Origin: Maribacter sp. MMG018
GTDB taxonomy: Bacteria; Bacteroidota; Bacteroidia; Flavobacteriales; Flavobacteriaceae
Assembly (NCBI RefSeq): GCF_018100785.1
Contig: NZ_JAGJEC010000002.1
Span: 1,116,001-1,180,000, forward strand
DNA: 64,000 bases
Direction: 5' to 3'
Positions 45,186 to 53,379 of the stretch are shown here, in pieces. Under the pieces are notes generated by a model. That model saw nothing but the letters and a program-made list of their open reading frames with translations. It had not been told where the DNA came from and did no database searches. The position numbers and the translations under genes are program-made. Position 1 is the first letter of the stretch, and every line of letters starts with the position of its first letter.

Positions 45186-45536
45186 TCAATTTTCCATGGA
45201 TTTAAAGAATCTATAGATTTTCAATTTGTCCTCAATGGTAAACTCTTTATTCTCAAACCAATCGTGGGCCGCAATCTTCTGATTTTCAATCTGTGCCTTT
45301 CTGATGGCGTTCAACGAAACTATATGCCAGTGGACTCCTTTTTGTCGTGAAACCGAGTACCCTACATCTTCTGTTATATAGGACGCCTTTGGTTGGTTTA
45401 TTAACCTGACCCCGTTCTTTAACACAGCCAAGGTCTTGGTAAGCCGAACAACTTCTGAAAACGAATACCTCACAAAATCATCAAACCCATTTTGTTTGGT
45501 ATTATAAACTTTATCGCCAACTTCTAATTTCTTCAT
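45186..45536 (-). CDS. Hypothetical protein, 116 residues
   Basis: Unrecognised small soluble protein. The ATG at 45536 (MKKLEVGDKVYNTKQNG) is preferred over the in-frame ATG at 45545 because of the KOW/Tudor-like LEVGDKVYN opening. It has a beta-rich first half (EVVRLTKTLAVLKNGVRLINQP) and a helical second half ending in FTIEDKLKIYRFFKSMEN. Same strand as the DegT aminotransferase, 26 bases apart, so possibly co-transcribed. No motif suggests a function. Confidence 0.65.
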   Translation of the reverse strand: MKKLEVGDKVYNTKQNGFDDFVRYSFSEVVRLTKTLAVLKNGVRLINQPKASYITEDVGYSVSRQKGVHWHIVSLNAIRKAQIENQKIAAHDWFENKEFTIEDKLKIYRFFKSMEN

Positions 45537-45682
45537 AAGGTTCAAAAGTCTGCAAAAGTAAATGTTGAATAGGATCCTCGATTCAATTTCACCAAGAAAT
45601 TATTAACATCTACACCGCTACTTTTCCAACATAATTTAAGTATTCTTCTAAAATCCATCACTTTTTTCATAACTTCGTGCTA

Positions 45683-46081
45683 ATGAGCAAAGTAATTTCC
45701 ATATCAATTTCGTTTTTAATTCTACTACAGAGTTTTGGACTGCATACGGATGATATTGCCCAGATAGACGAGTTTATAGAGCACGCACAGTTTCATTATA
45801 AAGAATATGGAGACAATGTTCTGGTTTTTATATCAAAACATTACGGTAATCTTAAATTAGAGCACGAACGGGAACACCAAGAAGAAAAAAATGATCACGA
45901 TCAGTTGCCTTTTCAGCACCAGTGCCATTTGACCCCTCTGGTTGTTTTTACACCAAATTTATGCACTCAAGAATTGAGTTCTCTTGTAGTATTCGAATCT
46001 AACAGTACCAATTTCCATTATCAGGCCCCATCCTCTTCATTACACGCCATGGGGTTGTTGCAGCCACCTCGGCAGTCATAA
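45683..46081 (+). CDS. His-rich exported protein of the heavy-metal efflux locus
   Basis: 132 residues from the ATG at 45683 (MSKVISISISFLILLQSFGLHTDD); an ATG at 45677 is also in frame. An N-terminal signal segment is followed by a His/Glu/Asp-rich stretch (about 60-85: KLEHEREHQEEKNDHDQLPFQHQCH) suited to binding divalent metals. It comes 73 bases before the czcA-like gene on the same strand. Small His-rich open frames of this kind often precede Cus/Czc operons in Bacteroidota. Inference: periplasmic metal scavenger or sensor. No metalloregulator gene (ArsR, MerR) is seen nearby. Confidence 0.75.
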   Translation: MSKVISISISFLILLQSFGLHTDDIAQIDEFIEHAQFHYKEYGDNVLVFISKHYGNLKLEHEREHQEEKNDHDQLPFQHQCHLTPLVVFTPNLCTQELSSLVVFESNSTNFHYQAPSSSLHAMGLLQPPRQS

Positions 46082-46154
46082 TCAACCGTTTCTTTTTTTA
46101 GTAGCCCCTGGAAATTTCACAGGGTATTTTTCAACGTTGATTATTTTATGACAA

Positions 46155-49100
46155 ATGCTATCATATATCATTAATTTCAGTATTAAGAACAAATTTATTG
46201 TTCTACTATTCACATGCTTTATTATAGGTTTTGGGCTTTATTCCCTATCAAAAATACCTATAGGTGCCGTACCCGATGTTACCAATAACCAGGTACAGGT
46301 AATCACCACATCCCGTAACCTATCTACCCAAGATATAGAACAGTTCATTACCTATCCGGTAGAATTGGAAATGGCCAATCTACCAGGTGTTCTAGAGATA
46401 CGTTCGGTATCAAAGTTCGGTCTTTCGGTAGTTACCATTGTATTTGAAGAAGACATGGGCTCTTTTTTACCGCGGCAACTTATAGCCGAAAAAATCAAAT
46501 CTGCCTCGGAAAAGATTCCCGAAGGTTTTGGCTCACCCGAAATGGGGCCAATTACGACGGGGCTCGGCGAAATATATCAGTACATTCTAGATGTTGAACC
46601 AAAGTACAAAGACCAGTACACCCCCGAAGACTTACGAACCATTCAAGATTGGATCGTTAAAAGACAGCTTTCGGGTATCCCGGGGGTCGTAGAGGTAAAT
46701 ACTTGGGGCGGTTTTCTAAAACAATATGAAGTCGCCATCAGTACAGATAAGCTTAATGCCATGAATATTAGTGCCCGTGATGTGTATACCGCTTTGGAAA
46801 CCAATAACAGTGTTGCCGGCGGGGGATACATAGAAAAGGTAAACCAAGCTTTTTTTATTCGTGGCGAGGGACTAATATCATCCTTAGAGGATATAGAGAA
46901 TATCGTAGTAAAGAACGATAATGGCATACCCATTTATATTAAAGATGTTGCTAAGGTAGGTTTTGGAAACGCCATTCGTTTTGGGGCCATAACAGGAAAT
47001 GGAGAGGGGGAAAAAGTGCTCGGCCAAATAATGATGCTAAAGGATGCCAACTCAAAAAAGGTAATCGATGCCGTAAAAGAAAGAGTCGCGGATATCTCTA
47101 AATCATTACCACAGGGTGTTTATATAAACCCTTTTTTGGATCGGAGCGACCTTATTGCCAAGACAACCTTCACCGTGACCGAAAACCTTGTTCTAGGCTG
47201 CTTGATAGTGATCTTCGTTGTTGTATTGTTACTGGGCAATTTTCGTTCGGGACTCGTGGTTGCCTCGGTAATTCCTTTGTGCCTACTCTTCGCACTGTCC
47301 ATGATGTATATTTTTGGAGTAGACGCCAATTTAATGAGCCTAGGTGCCATTGATTTTGGAATTATCATAGATGGTGCGGTGATCATTGTCGAATTCATAG
47401 CCTTTCAAATAAAGAAAGAACACGACAAAATAAACTCTCTGTCCGTAAAGGAACAACAGGCATTAAAGGATGATATTACTTTTAAGGGAGCCTCAAAAAT
47501 GATGAACTCCGCCATTTTCGGACAACTTATTATTTTAATAGTCTTCATTCCCATTTTATCATTGAGCGGTGTAGAGGGTAAAATGTTCAAACCAATGGCA
47601 CTTACCTTCAGCTTTGCATTGATCGGGGCCATGCTTTTATGCTTTACTTATGTTCCTGTAGTTACCTCTGTTTTCTTAAAGCCATCCAAAGAAGACACCC
47701 AAAATATCTCTGCACGTTTAATGGCATGGTTAAGAGCTAAATACGACCCTGTTATAGATTGGGCATTGAGAAGTAAAAAGATTGTTTTGGGCACGGCGGT
47801 GGTTCTCTTGGCCGCAGCTACCTATTTATATATATCAATGGGCAGTGAGTTTGTACCTACTTTGGACGAAGGGGATTTTGTCATCCAACCGGTTTTAAAA
47901 ACCGGAACGTCTTTGAGCAATACTGTGGAGACCACTACTGAAATTGAAAATATTTTATTGCAAAAATTTCCAGAAGTAGATCAGATAATTACCAGAATAG
48001 GCGCGGCCGAAGTACCTACCGACCCAATGTCTATGGAAGAAAGCGATGTAATTATATCGTTAAAACCGAAAAGTGAATGGACCTCTGCCTCTTCTAAAGA
48101 CGAACTGGCCGATAAGTTTAAAGAAGCATTGAGCATTATTCCTGGCATGGAAGTAGAATTTACACAACCTATCGAAATGCGTTTTAACGAACTTATTACC
48201 GGGGTAAGAGCAGATATAGCCATTAAAATCTTTGGTGAAAGTTTAGATGTTCTTGCTCAAAAGGGCAAAGAAATAGGAGACCTTATAAAAGACGTAGATG
48301 GGGCCGCGGATATTTCTGTCGAAAAAATTGCCGGGCTACCCGAGATGAACGTAAAATACGATCGATCCAAGATAGCTCGTTACGGATTAAACATACAAGA
48401 GCTCAACGACATGGTGGCTATGGGCTTTGCCGGAAAAACGGTAGGTAGTGTTTTTGAAGGCGAAAAAAAGTTCGATCTTGTTGTAAGATTGGATGCCGAC
48501 AAAAGAAACGATATCGACAATCTTAAAAATCTTTATGTAGATATACCTTCGGGAGAAAAAATACCTTTGAGCGAACTGGCCGAAATCTCCTATAAAAAAG
48601 GAGCTGCCAAAATATCTAGGGATGACACCAAAAGAAGGATCGTTGTAGGTATTAATGTTAGAAACAGAGATCTACAATCGGTAGTCGACGATATACAACA
48701 ATTAGTGAACGACCATATCTCGTTACCCTCGGGTTACTCTATTTCCTATGGCGGACAATTCGAAAATTTACAAAGTGCCAAAGCAAGACTCTTAATTGCC
48801 GTACCTATAGCTTTGGTTCTTATATTCATTCTTCTCTATTTCGCTTTTAAATCGGTAAAAGATGCCTTAATGATCTATTCCGCCATACCATTGGCGGCAG
48901 TTGGCGGGGTGTTTCTTTTATGGCTTAGAGACCTGCCTTTTAGTATTTCTGCGGGGGTCGGGTTTATTGCCCTTTTTGGAATAGCCGTGTTAAACGGAAT
49001 TGTTTTGATCGAGCATTTTAAAGAATTACAAAACGAAGGATTCGATGATATGAACGCATTGATCAAACAAGGGGCCAAAGATAGGTTACGGGCCGTTTTA

Positions 49101-50483
49101 CTTACGGCATCTGCCGCTGCCCTTGGTTTTTTGCCAATGGCCATTTCCACCAACGCAGGTGCCGAGGTACAACGACCTTTGGCTACCGTTGTTATTGGTG
49201 GTTTAATAACCGCTACGTTACTAACGTTGGTGGTCTTACCTGTTCTATATTCTTACATACACCGTTCAGAAAAGCACCAAAAGAACAAGTCAAACGGCAC
49301 TATAGGCGTAATCGGCACAATTCTATTATTGTGCTCCACATCTTTACATGCACAGAGCAAAAAGACCTTAAAGGACCTATTGCCTATTGCCGTTGAAAAC
49401 AATGCCGGTCTAAACGCCTACAAACTTCAAATGCACCAATCCGATGCCTTGGTCAATAGCGCTTACGATTTTGAGAAAACAAATATCTACTATCAATTTG
49501 ACCAGAACAATATAGCGATCAACAACGAACCTTTGCAGGTTTTTGGGGTACAACAGAATTTTAAATTTCCAACGATTTATTTTTCCGAGAAAAAAGTAAA
49601 CAAGGCCAAATACCATCTTTCGGAAAGTGCGTACCACATTCAGAAAAAAAGATTGGAAAAAGAGGTGACAACTCAATATTACGAGTACCAAGTAGCCCAT
49701 GAGATGGCCAATGTGTATTCTATATTGGACAGTCTCTATAACAATTTCGCCAATATTGCCGAACGTCGTTTTGAACTTGGAGAAACCAATTATCTAGAAA
49801 AAATAACGGCCGCTTCCAAACAAAAACAAATACAACTAAAATATTTGGATGCTCAAAAGAACATGGCCATTACCCTTCAAAACCTACTTAAAACAGTACA
49901 GTCTAAAGACAGCTTTGAGATAGCGATAGAACCTGTTATTAAAGTATCGTTGAATGAAATGGATATTGAAACGAGTCCTGAGATAACCTATCATAAAAAC
50001 CAAATAGATATAAGCAGGGCCCAGAGCAATCTTGAAAGTCAGCAATTACTTCCCGACATTGGCGTCAGCTATTTTCAAGGAAGCAATGCTGGTATAGACG
50101 AAAATCTGCATGGCTACCAATTGGGATTAAAAATACCCTTGTTCTTTACGGGGCAATCTTCAAGAATCAAGGCTGCCCGGATAGATAGGTTACGTGCAGA
50201 ATCTGAATACAGGGAATATGAAATTCAACTGAACACCAAACTTTCAACATTAAAAAGGAAGCTCGTCACATTACAAGAGACATTGACCTACTACGAAAAT
50301 GAAGGAAGTATGCTATCGGATGAGATCCTAAAAACCGCCAATGGCAGTTTCAAAAATGGCGAAATAGATTTTTACCAGTACATACAAAGTCTTGAAAGTG
50401 TCTACGAGGTAAAAATAGACTACCTAAACAAACTAAAAGAGTATAACCAAACAGTTATTACCATTAATTACCTAACACTTTAA
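46155..50483 (+). CDS. czcA: CzcA-type heavy-metal RND permease fused to a TolC-type outer-membrane efflux protein
   Basis: 1442-residue chain. Residues 1 to about 1045 are a complete HME-RND permease: the TM4 signature DFGIIIDGAVIIVE places D400, D406 and E413 as in CzcA (Zn/Co/Cd/Ni type) rather than CusA. Then follow a second hydrophobic segment, GTIGVIGTILLLCSTSLHAQ (about 1049-1067), which reads like a signal peptide with cleavage after Ala1066, and about 375 residues of TolC-like outer-membrane factor (KDLLPIAVENNAGLNAYKLQMHQ; helical NLESQQLLPDIGVSYFQG). Signal peptidase could split the chain into separate inner- and outer-membrane parts. The adaptor gene follows after 10 bases; together they would form a full tripartite pump. 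Annotation as CusA/CzcA is usual. Confidence 0.93.
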   Translation: MLSYIINFSIKNKFIVLLFTCFIIGFGLYSLSKIPIGAVPDVTNNQVQVITTSRNLSTQDIEQFITYPVELEMANLPGVLEIRSVSKFGLSVVTIVFEEDMGSFLPRQLIAEKIKSASEKIPEGFGSPEMGPITTGLGEIYQYILDVEPKYKDQYTPEDLRTIQDWIVKRQLSGIPGVVEVNTWGGFLKQYEVAISTDKLNAMNISARDVYTALETNNSVAGGGYIEKVNQAFFIRGEGLISSLEDIENIVVKNDNGIPIYIKDVAKVGFGNAIRFGAITGNGEGEKVLGQIMMLKDANSKKVIDAVKERVADISKSLPQGVYINPFLDRSDLIAKTTFTVTENLVLGCLIVIFVVVLLLGNFRSGLVVASVIPLCLLFALSMMYIFGVDANLMSLGAIDFGIIIDGAVIIVEFIAFQIKKEHDKINSLSVKEQQALKDDITFKGASKMMNSAIFGQLIILIVFIPILSLSGVEGKMFKPMALTFSFALIGAMLLCFTYVPVVTSVFLKPSKEDTQNISARLMAWLRAKYDPVIDWALRSKKIVLGTAVVLLAAATYLYISMGSEFVPTLDEGDFVIQPVLKTGTSLSNTVETTTEIENILLQKFPEVDQIITRIGAAEVPTDPMSMEESDVIISLKPKSEWTSASSKDELADKFKEALSIIPGMEVEFTQPIEMRFNELITGVRADIAIKIFGESLDVLAQKGKEIGDLIKDVDGAADISVEKIAGLPEMNVKYDRSKIARYGLNIQELNDMVAMGFAGKTVGSVFEGEKKFDLVVRLDADKRNDIDNLKNLYVDIPSGEKIPLSELAEISYKKGAAKISRDDTKRRIVVGINVRNRDLQSVVDDIQQLVNDHISLPSGYSISYGGQFENLQSAKARLLIAVPIALVLIFILLYFAFKSVKDALMIYSAIPLAAVGGVFLLWLRDLPFSISAGVGFIALFGIAVLNGIVLIEHFKELQNEGFDDMNALIKQGAKDRLRAVLLTASAAALGFLPMAISTNAGAEVQRPLATVVIGGLITATLLTLVVLPVLYSYIHRSEKHQKNKSNGTIGVIGTILLLCSTSLHAQSKKTLKDLLPIAVENNAGLNAYKLQMHQSDALVNSAYDFEKTNIYYQFDQNNIAINNEPLQVFGVQQNFKFPTIYFSEKKVNKAKYHLSESAYHIQKKRLEKEVTTQYYEYQVAHEMANVYSILDSLYNNFANIAERRFELGETNYLEKITAASKQKQIQLKYLDAQKNMAITLQNLLKTVQSKDSFEIAIEPVIKVSLNEMDIETSPEITYHKNQIDISRAQSNLESQQLLPDIGVSYFQGSNAGIDENLHGYQLGLKIPLFFTGQSSRIKAARIDRLRAESEYREYEIQLNTKLSTLKRKLVTLQETLTYYENEGSMLSDEILKTANGSFKNGEIDFYQYIQSLESVYEVKIDYLNKLKEYNQTVITINYLTL

Positions 50484-50493
50484 AACAAATACC

Positions 50494-51639
50494 ATGAAAT
50501 CATATATATATAAAATACTATTGCTGGCCGCAATTTATACGGCGGCAAGTTGTGGCGAAAAAAACCAAACGGCCGCTAAAAGCGAAGACCCCATAAATAC
50601 CGGCAATTCATTTATAAAAGTTACCCAAGGTCAGTTTGACCAGTTAGGCATGCAATTGGGATCTTTTGAAAAAAAGTCGTTCCCCGTACTAATTAGTGCC
50701 AATGGTATGATCGATGTTCCACCCGAAAACAGAGCGGTGGTAAACGCCACCATGGGCGGTTATATAAAAACGACCCCATTTTTAATAGGAGATAAAGTTG
50801 TGAAAGGGCAAACATTGGTGACCATCGAGAATCCTGAATTTATAAGCCTTCAACAACAATACATGGAAGTAAACGAACAACTAGGATATTTAAAGGCCGA
50901 GTATGAACGAAATAAGATCATGCAGGCAGAAAATATCACCTCGCAAAAGAACTTTTTAAAAGCGGAAAGCGAGTACAAATCCGCAGTGGCAAAACATACG
51001 GGATTAGAAAAACAATTAAAAATGCTCAATATTTCGCCAACGCAAGTAAAAGCGGGCGAGATTGTTTCTTCCGTACGGATAACAGCACCTATTTCCGGTA
51101 GCATTACCAGTGTAAACGTCACCAAGGGCACTTATGTTTCCCCGGCCTCTCCAATTATGGAAATAATAGATAATAGCCATGTACACCTAGAGCTCAATGT
51201 ATTTGAAAAAGATATTATGAACGTGAAGAAAGAACAGAAAATAATCTTTACCATTCCCGAGGCCTCAAAAAACAGTTATAACGCAGAAGTACATTTAGTA
51301 GGTACCGCCATTGAAAAAAACAGGACCATTAAAGTGCACGGCCACTTAGAGGATGAGGACGAAGAAAACTTTTTAACGGGTATGTTCGTAGAAGCCAATA
51401 TAATTACCGACGAAACCACGTTAAACGCATTGCCCGGTACGGCAGTAACAAAAACGAATGACCAGAATACCGTACTGGTATTGGATAAAAAAGAAGGTGA
51501 TACATATTATTTTACGCAAAACATAGTTAAAGTAAGTAACGATGGGTACAATGGTTATATCCCCATCGACAATAGCAGTGACTTTCAACCGGACACTCAG
51601 TTTTTAACAGTGGGGTCCTATAATCTGATCGCTGAATAA
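50494..51639 (+). CDS. czcB: RND efflux periplasmic adaptor (CzcB/CusB-like)
   Basis: 381-residue membrane-fusion protein anchored by a lipid: MKSYIYKILLLAAIYTAASC has the acyl-Cys at 20. Standard parts: barrel-sandwich half (SANGMIDVPPENRAVVNATMGGYIKTTPFLIGDKVVKGQTLVTIENPEF), helical hairpin (QLGYLKAEYERNKIMQAENITSQKNFLKAESEYKSAVAK), second lipoyl half (VRITAPISGSITSVNVTKGTYVSPASPIMEI) and beta-barrel. It lies 10 bases after the czcA-tolC fusion gene. The first residues before the hairpin lack the Met-rich CusB N-terminus, in line with a Zn/Co/Ni-type pump. Some His/Asp-rich sites exist (HGHLEDEDEENF). Confidence 0.92.
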   Translation: MKSYIYKILLLAAIYTAASCGEKNQTAAKSEDPINTGNSFIKVTQGQFDQLGMQLGSFEKKSFPVLISANGMIDVPPENRAVVNATMGGYIKTTPFLIGDKVVKGQTLVTIENPEFISLQQQYMEVNEQLGYLKAEYERNKIMQAENITSQKNFLKAESEYKSAVAKHTGLEKQLKMLNISPTQVKAGEIVSSVRITAPISGSITSVNVTKGTYVSPASPIMEIIDNSHVHLELNVFEKDIMNVKKEQKIIFTIPEASKNSYNAEVHLVGTAIEKNRTIKVHGHLEDEDEENFLTGMFVEANIITDETTLNALPGTAVTKTNDQNTVLVLDKKEGDTYYFTQNIVKVSNDGYNGYIPIDNSSDFQPDTQFLTVGSYNLIAE

Positions 51640-51720
51640 CAATTCTTATAAAATTAGGTATTGTACCGCGAAAGGTTTTGACATACTTATAGACTAAAAC
51701 ATTATTAAATAAAAAATAAA

Positions 51721-52164
51721 GTGAACAGAAATATAAAATTGATCATGGTGCTTTTTCTTACCGGGCTTACAACGCTATGTGCACAAGACTGGAAGCATAG
51801 TTTTGAAGAGGCCAAAGAAATTGCCTCTAAAGAGGACAAACCTATTATTCTTGTTTTTCAAGGGTCCGATTGGTGTGCTCCGTGTATAAAACTAGATAGG
51901 GAGGTTTGGAGTACCAACGAGTTTCAATCGTATGCAAGGGAACATTATGTAATGCTACAGGCCGATTTTCCCAGAAGAAAGAAAAATAAATTGCCAGAAG
52001 CGCAACTGAATGCCAATAAAAAGTTGGCCGAGCAGTACAATCGAATGGGCGTGTTTCCTTTGGTAGTGGTGTTGGACAAAAACGGAAACGTTTTGGGCGA
52101 AACGAGTTATCAAAAAATGGGTCCGAAAAAATACATCGCCTTACTGAACAATTTTATAAAATAA
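51721..52164 (+). CDS. Exported thioredoxin-family protein (GTG start)
   Basis: 147 residues from the GTG at 51721, which gives a clear signal peptide (MNRNIKLIMVLFLTGLTTLCAQ). Thioredoxin-like domain (about 23-147) with active site WCAPC (Cys52, Cys55) and the cis-proline in MGVFPLVVVLDKNG. Periplasmic. It is the first gene of a four-gene cluster with apbE, DUF4266 and DUF3570 genes; apbE starts 2 bases after its stop. Role within the system is presumably thiol reduction of a cysteine partner such as the Cys-rich DUF4266 lipoprotein. Confidence 0.9.
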   Translation: MNRNIKLIMVLFLTGLTTLCAQDWKHSFEEAKEIASKEDKPIILVFQGSDWCAPCIKLDREVWSTNEFQSYAREHYVMLQADFPRRKKNKLPEAQLNANKKLAEQYNRMGVFPLVVVLDKNGNVLGETSYQKMGPKKYIALLNNFIK

Positions 52165-52165
52165 T

Positions 52166-53146
52166 TTGAGAAAGCTTTTATTCATAACGTTTATCTTTTG
52201 CTGTAACCTTGCTATAGGGCAACAGAATTATCTGAGAACCCTAAAGTTAATGGGAAGTCGTTTTGATATTACCGTTGTGGCCAACGACTCTGTAACCGCC
52301 AATGGTTATATAGACGATGCAGTAGCAGAAATAAAAAGAATAGAAAAGCTTATTTCTTCTTGGGACAAAGATTCGCAAACCTCCGAAATCAACAAAAACG
52401 CCGGTATAAAACCCGTAAAAGTTGCCCCTGAACTCTATGCTTTGATAAAAAGGGCCATCAATATATCAAAACTTACAGATGGTGCCTTTGATATCAGTTA
52501 TGCCTCTATGGACCGTATCTGGAAATTTGATGGTAGCATAACCGTTATGCCTTCGGAAGAGGAAATAAAATCTTCGGTGGCCAAAGTAGGGTTTCAGAAT
52601 ATTGTCTTAAATGACGAACAGCGATCTGTTTTTCTAAAACTACCGGGAATGAAAATTGGTTTTGGTGCCATCGGAAAGGGCTATGCCGCCGATATGGCCA
52701 AAAAATTGTTGATGGACAAAGGGGTTGTTGCCGGCATCATCAATGCTTCCGGCGACATGAATACTTGGGGAAAACAACCCAACGGGGATGACTGGAAAGT
52801 GGCCATTACCAACCCCTTGAACAAGAACAAGGTGTTTGCATTATTGCCTATTACCAACGGGGCGGTAGTCACCTCTGGCAATTATGAAAAGTATGTAAAC
52901 TTTAACGGTAAAAGATATAGTCACATTATAGACCCCAGAAGCGGATACCCGTCCAGTGGAATTATCAGTGTTACCGTTTTTGCACCCAAAGCAGAATTGG
53001 CCGATGCACTAGCCACTTCCGTTTTTGTTATGGGCAAAGAGATCGGTCTCGACAGAATAGACCAACTGCCAAAAATTGAATGTATTATCATTGATGATAA
53101 AGGCAATATTTCAAAATCGAAGAATATAGAAATAGAAAAATTATGA
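52166..53146 (+). CDS. apbE: FAD:protein FMN transferase, exported (TTG start)
   Basis: 326 residues from the TTG at 52166 (MRKLLFITFIFCCNLAIGQQ), chosen because it is the only start giving a signal peptide. ApbE moves FMN from FAD to Thr/Ser side chains of exported proteins. Visible hallmarks: LMGSRFDITV, GFGAIGKGYAADMAKKLL, NASGDMNTWG, SGNYEKYVNFNGKRYSHIIDPRSGYP and the Mg-binding DALATSVFVMG. Full length. Its stop overlaps the DUF4266 start by 4 bases. The covalent flavin acceptor is not obvious in the window: SGAS in the DUF3570 protein and SGAN in the DUF4266 lipoprotein are the only motif-like candidates. Confidence 0.94.
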   Translation: MRKLLFITFIFCCNLAIGQQNYLRTLKLMGSRFDITVVANDSVTANGYIDDAVAEIKRIEKLISSWDKDSQTSEINKNAGIKPVKVAPELYALIKRAINISKLTDGAFDISYASMDRIWKFDGSITVMPSEEEIKSSVAKVGFQNIVLNDEQRSVFLKLPGMKIGFGAIGKGYAADMAKKLLMDKGVVAGIINASGDMNTWGKQPNGDDWKVAITNPLNKNKVFALLPITNGAVVTSGNYEKYVNFNGKRYSHIIDPRSGYPSSGIISVTVFAPKAELADALATSVFVMGKEIGLDRIDQLPKIECIIIDDKGNISKSKNIEIEKL

Positions 53147-53355
53147 TAAAAAAAGCGCTAATATTCGTCGTTGTACTAAGTTCTTTTAGCAGCTGTGTCG
53201 TGGTAAAGGAGTATGACAAAGTAAACATTAATGACCCCGATATGATACTGGCCGACAAAAATTGCGACCGTAACGTGTCTACCATGCATTCGTACCGCGA
53301 AGCGGCCTCTGGTGCCAATGGAGGTAAAACTGGAGGAGGCTGCGGCTGTAATTAA
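53143..53355 (+). CDS. DUF4266 Cys-rich mini-lipoprotein
   Basis: 70-residue lipoprotein: signal MIKKALIFVVVLSSFSSC with the acyl-Cys at 18, then a short mature part ending in REAASGANGGKTGGGCGCN. Other cysteines are Cys41, Cys67 and Cys69 (CGC near the C-terminus). The family is annotated only as a domain of unknown function and, in my knowledge, occurs beside DUF3570 proteins. SGAN at 56-59 is close to the ApbE-type flavinylation motif but lacks the final Thr/Ser. Overlaps apbE by 4 bases, so expression is coupled. Cys pair may be the substrate of the operon's thioredoxin. Confidence 0.85.
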   Translation: MIKKALIFVVVLSSFSSCVVVKEYDKVNINDPDMILADKNCDRNVSTMHSYREAASGANGGKTGGGCGCN

Positions 53356-53379
53356 TAACCTAGCAACGGTAAACAAGCT

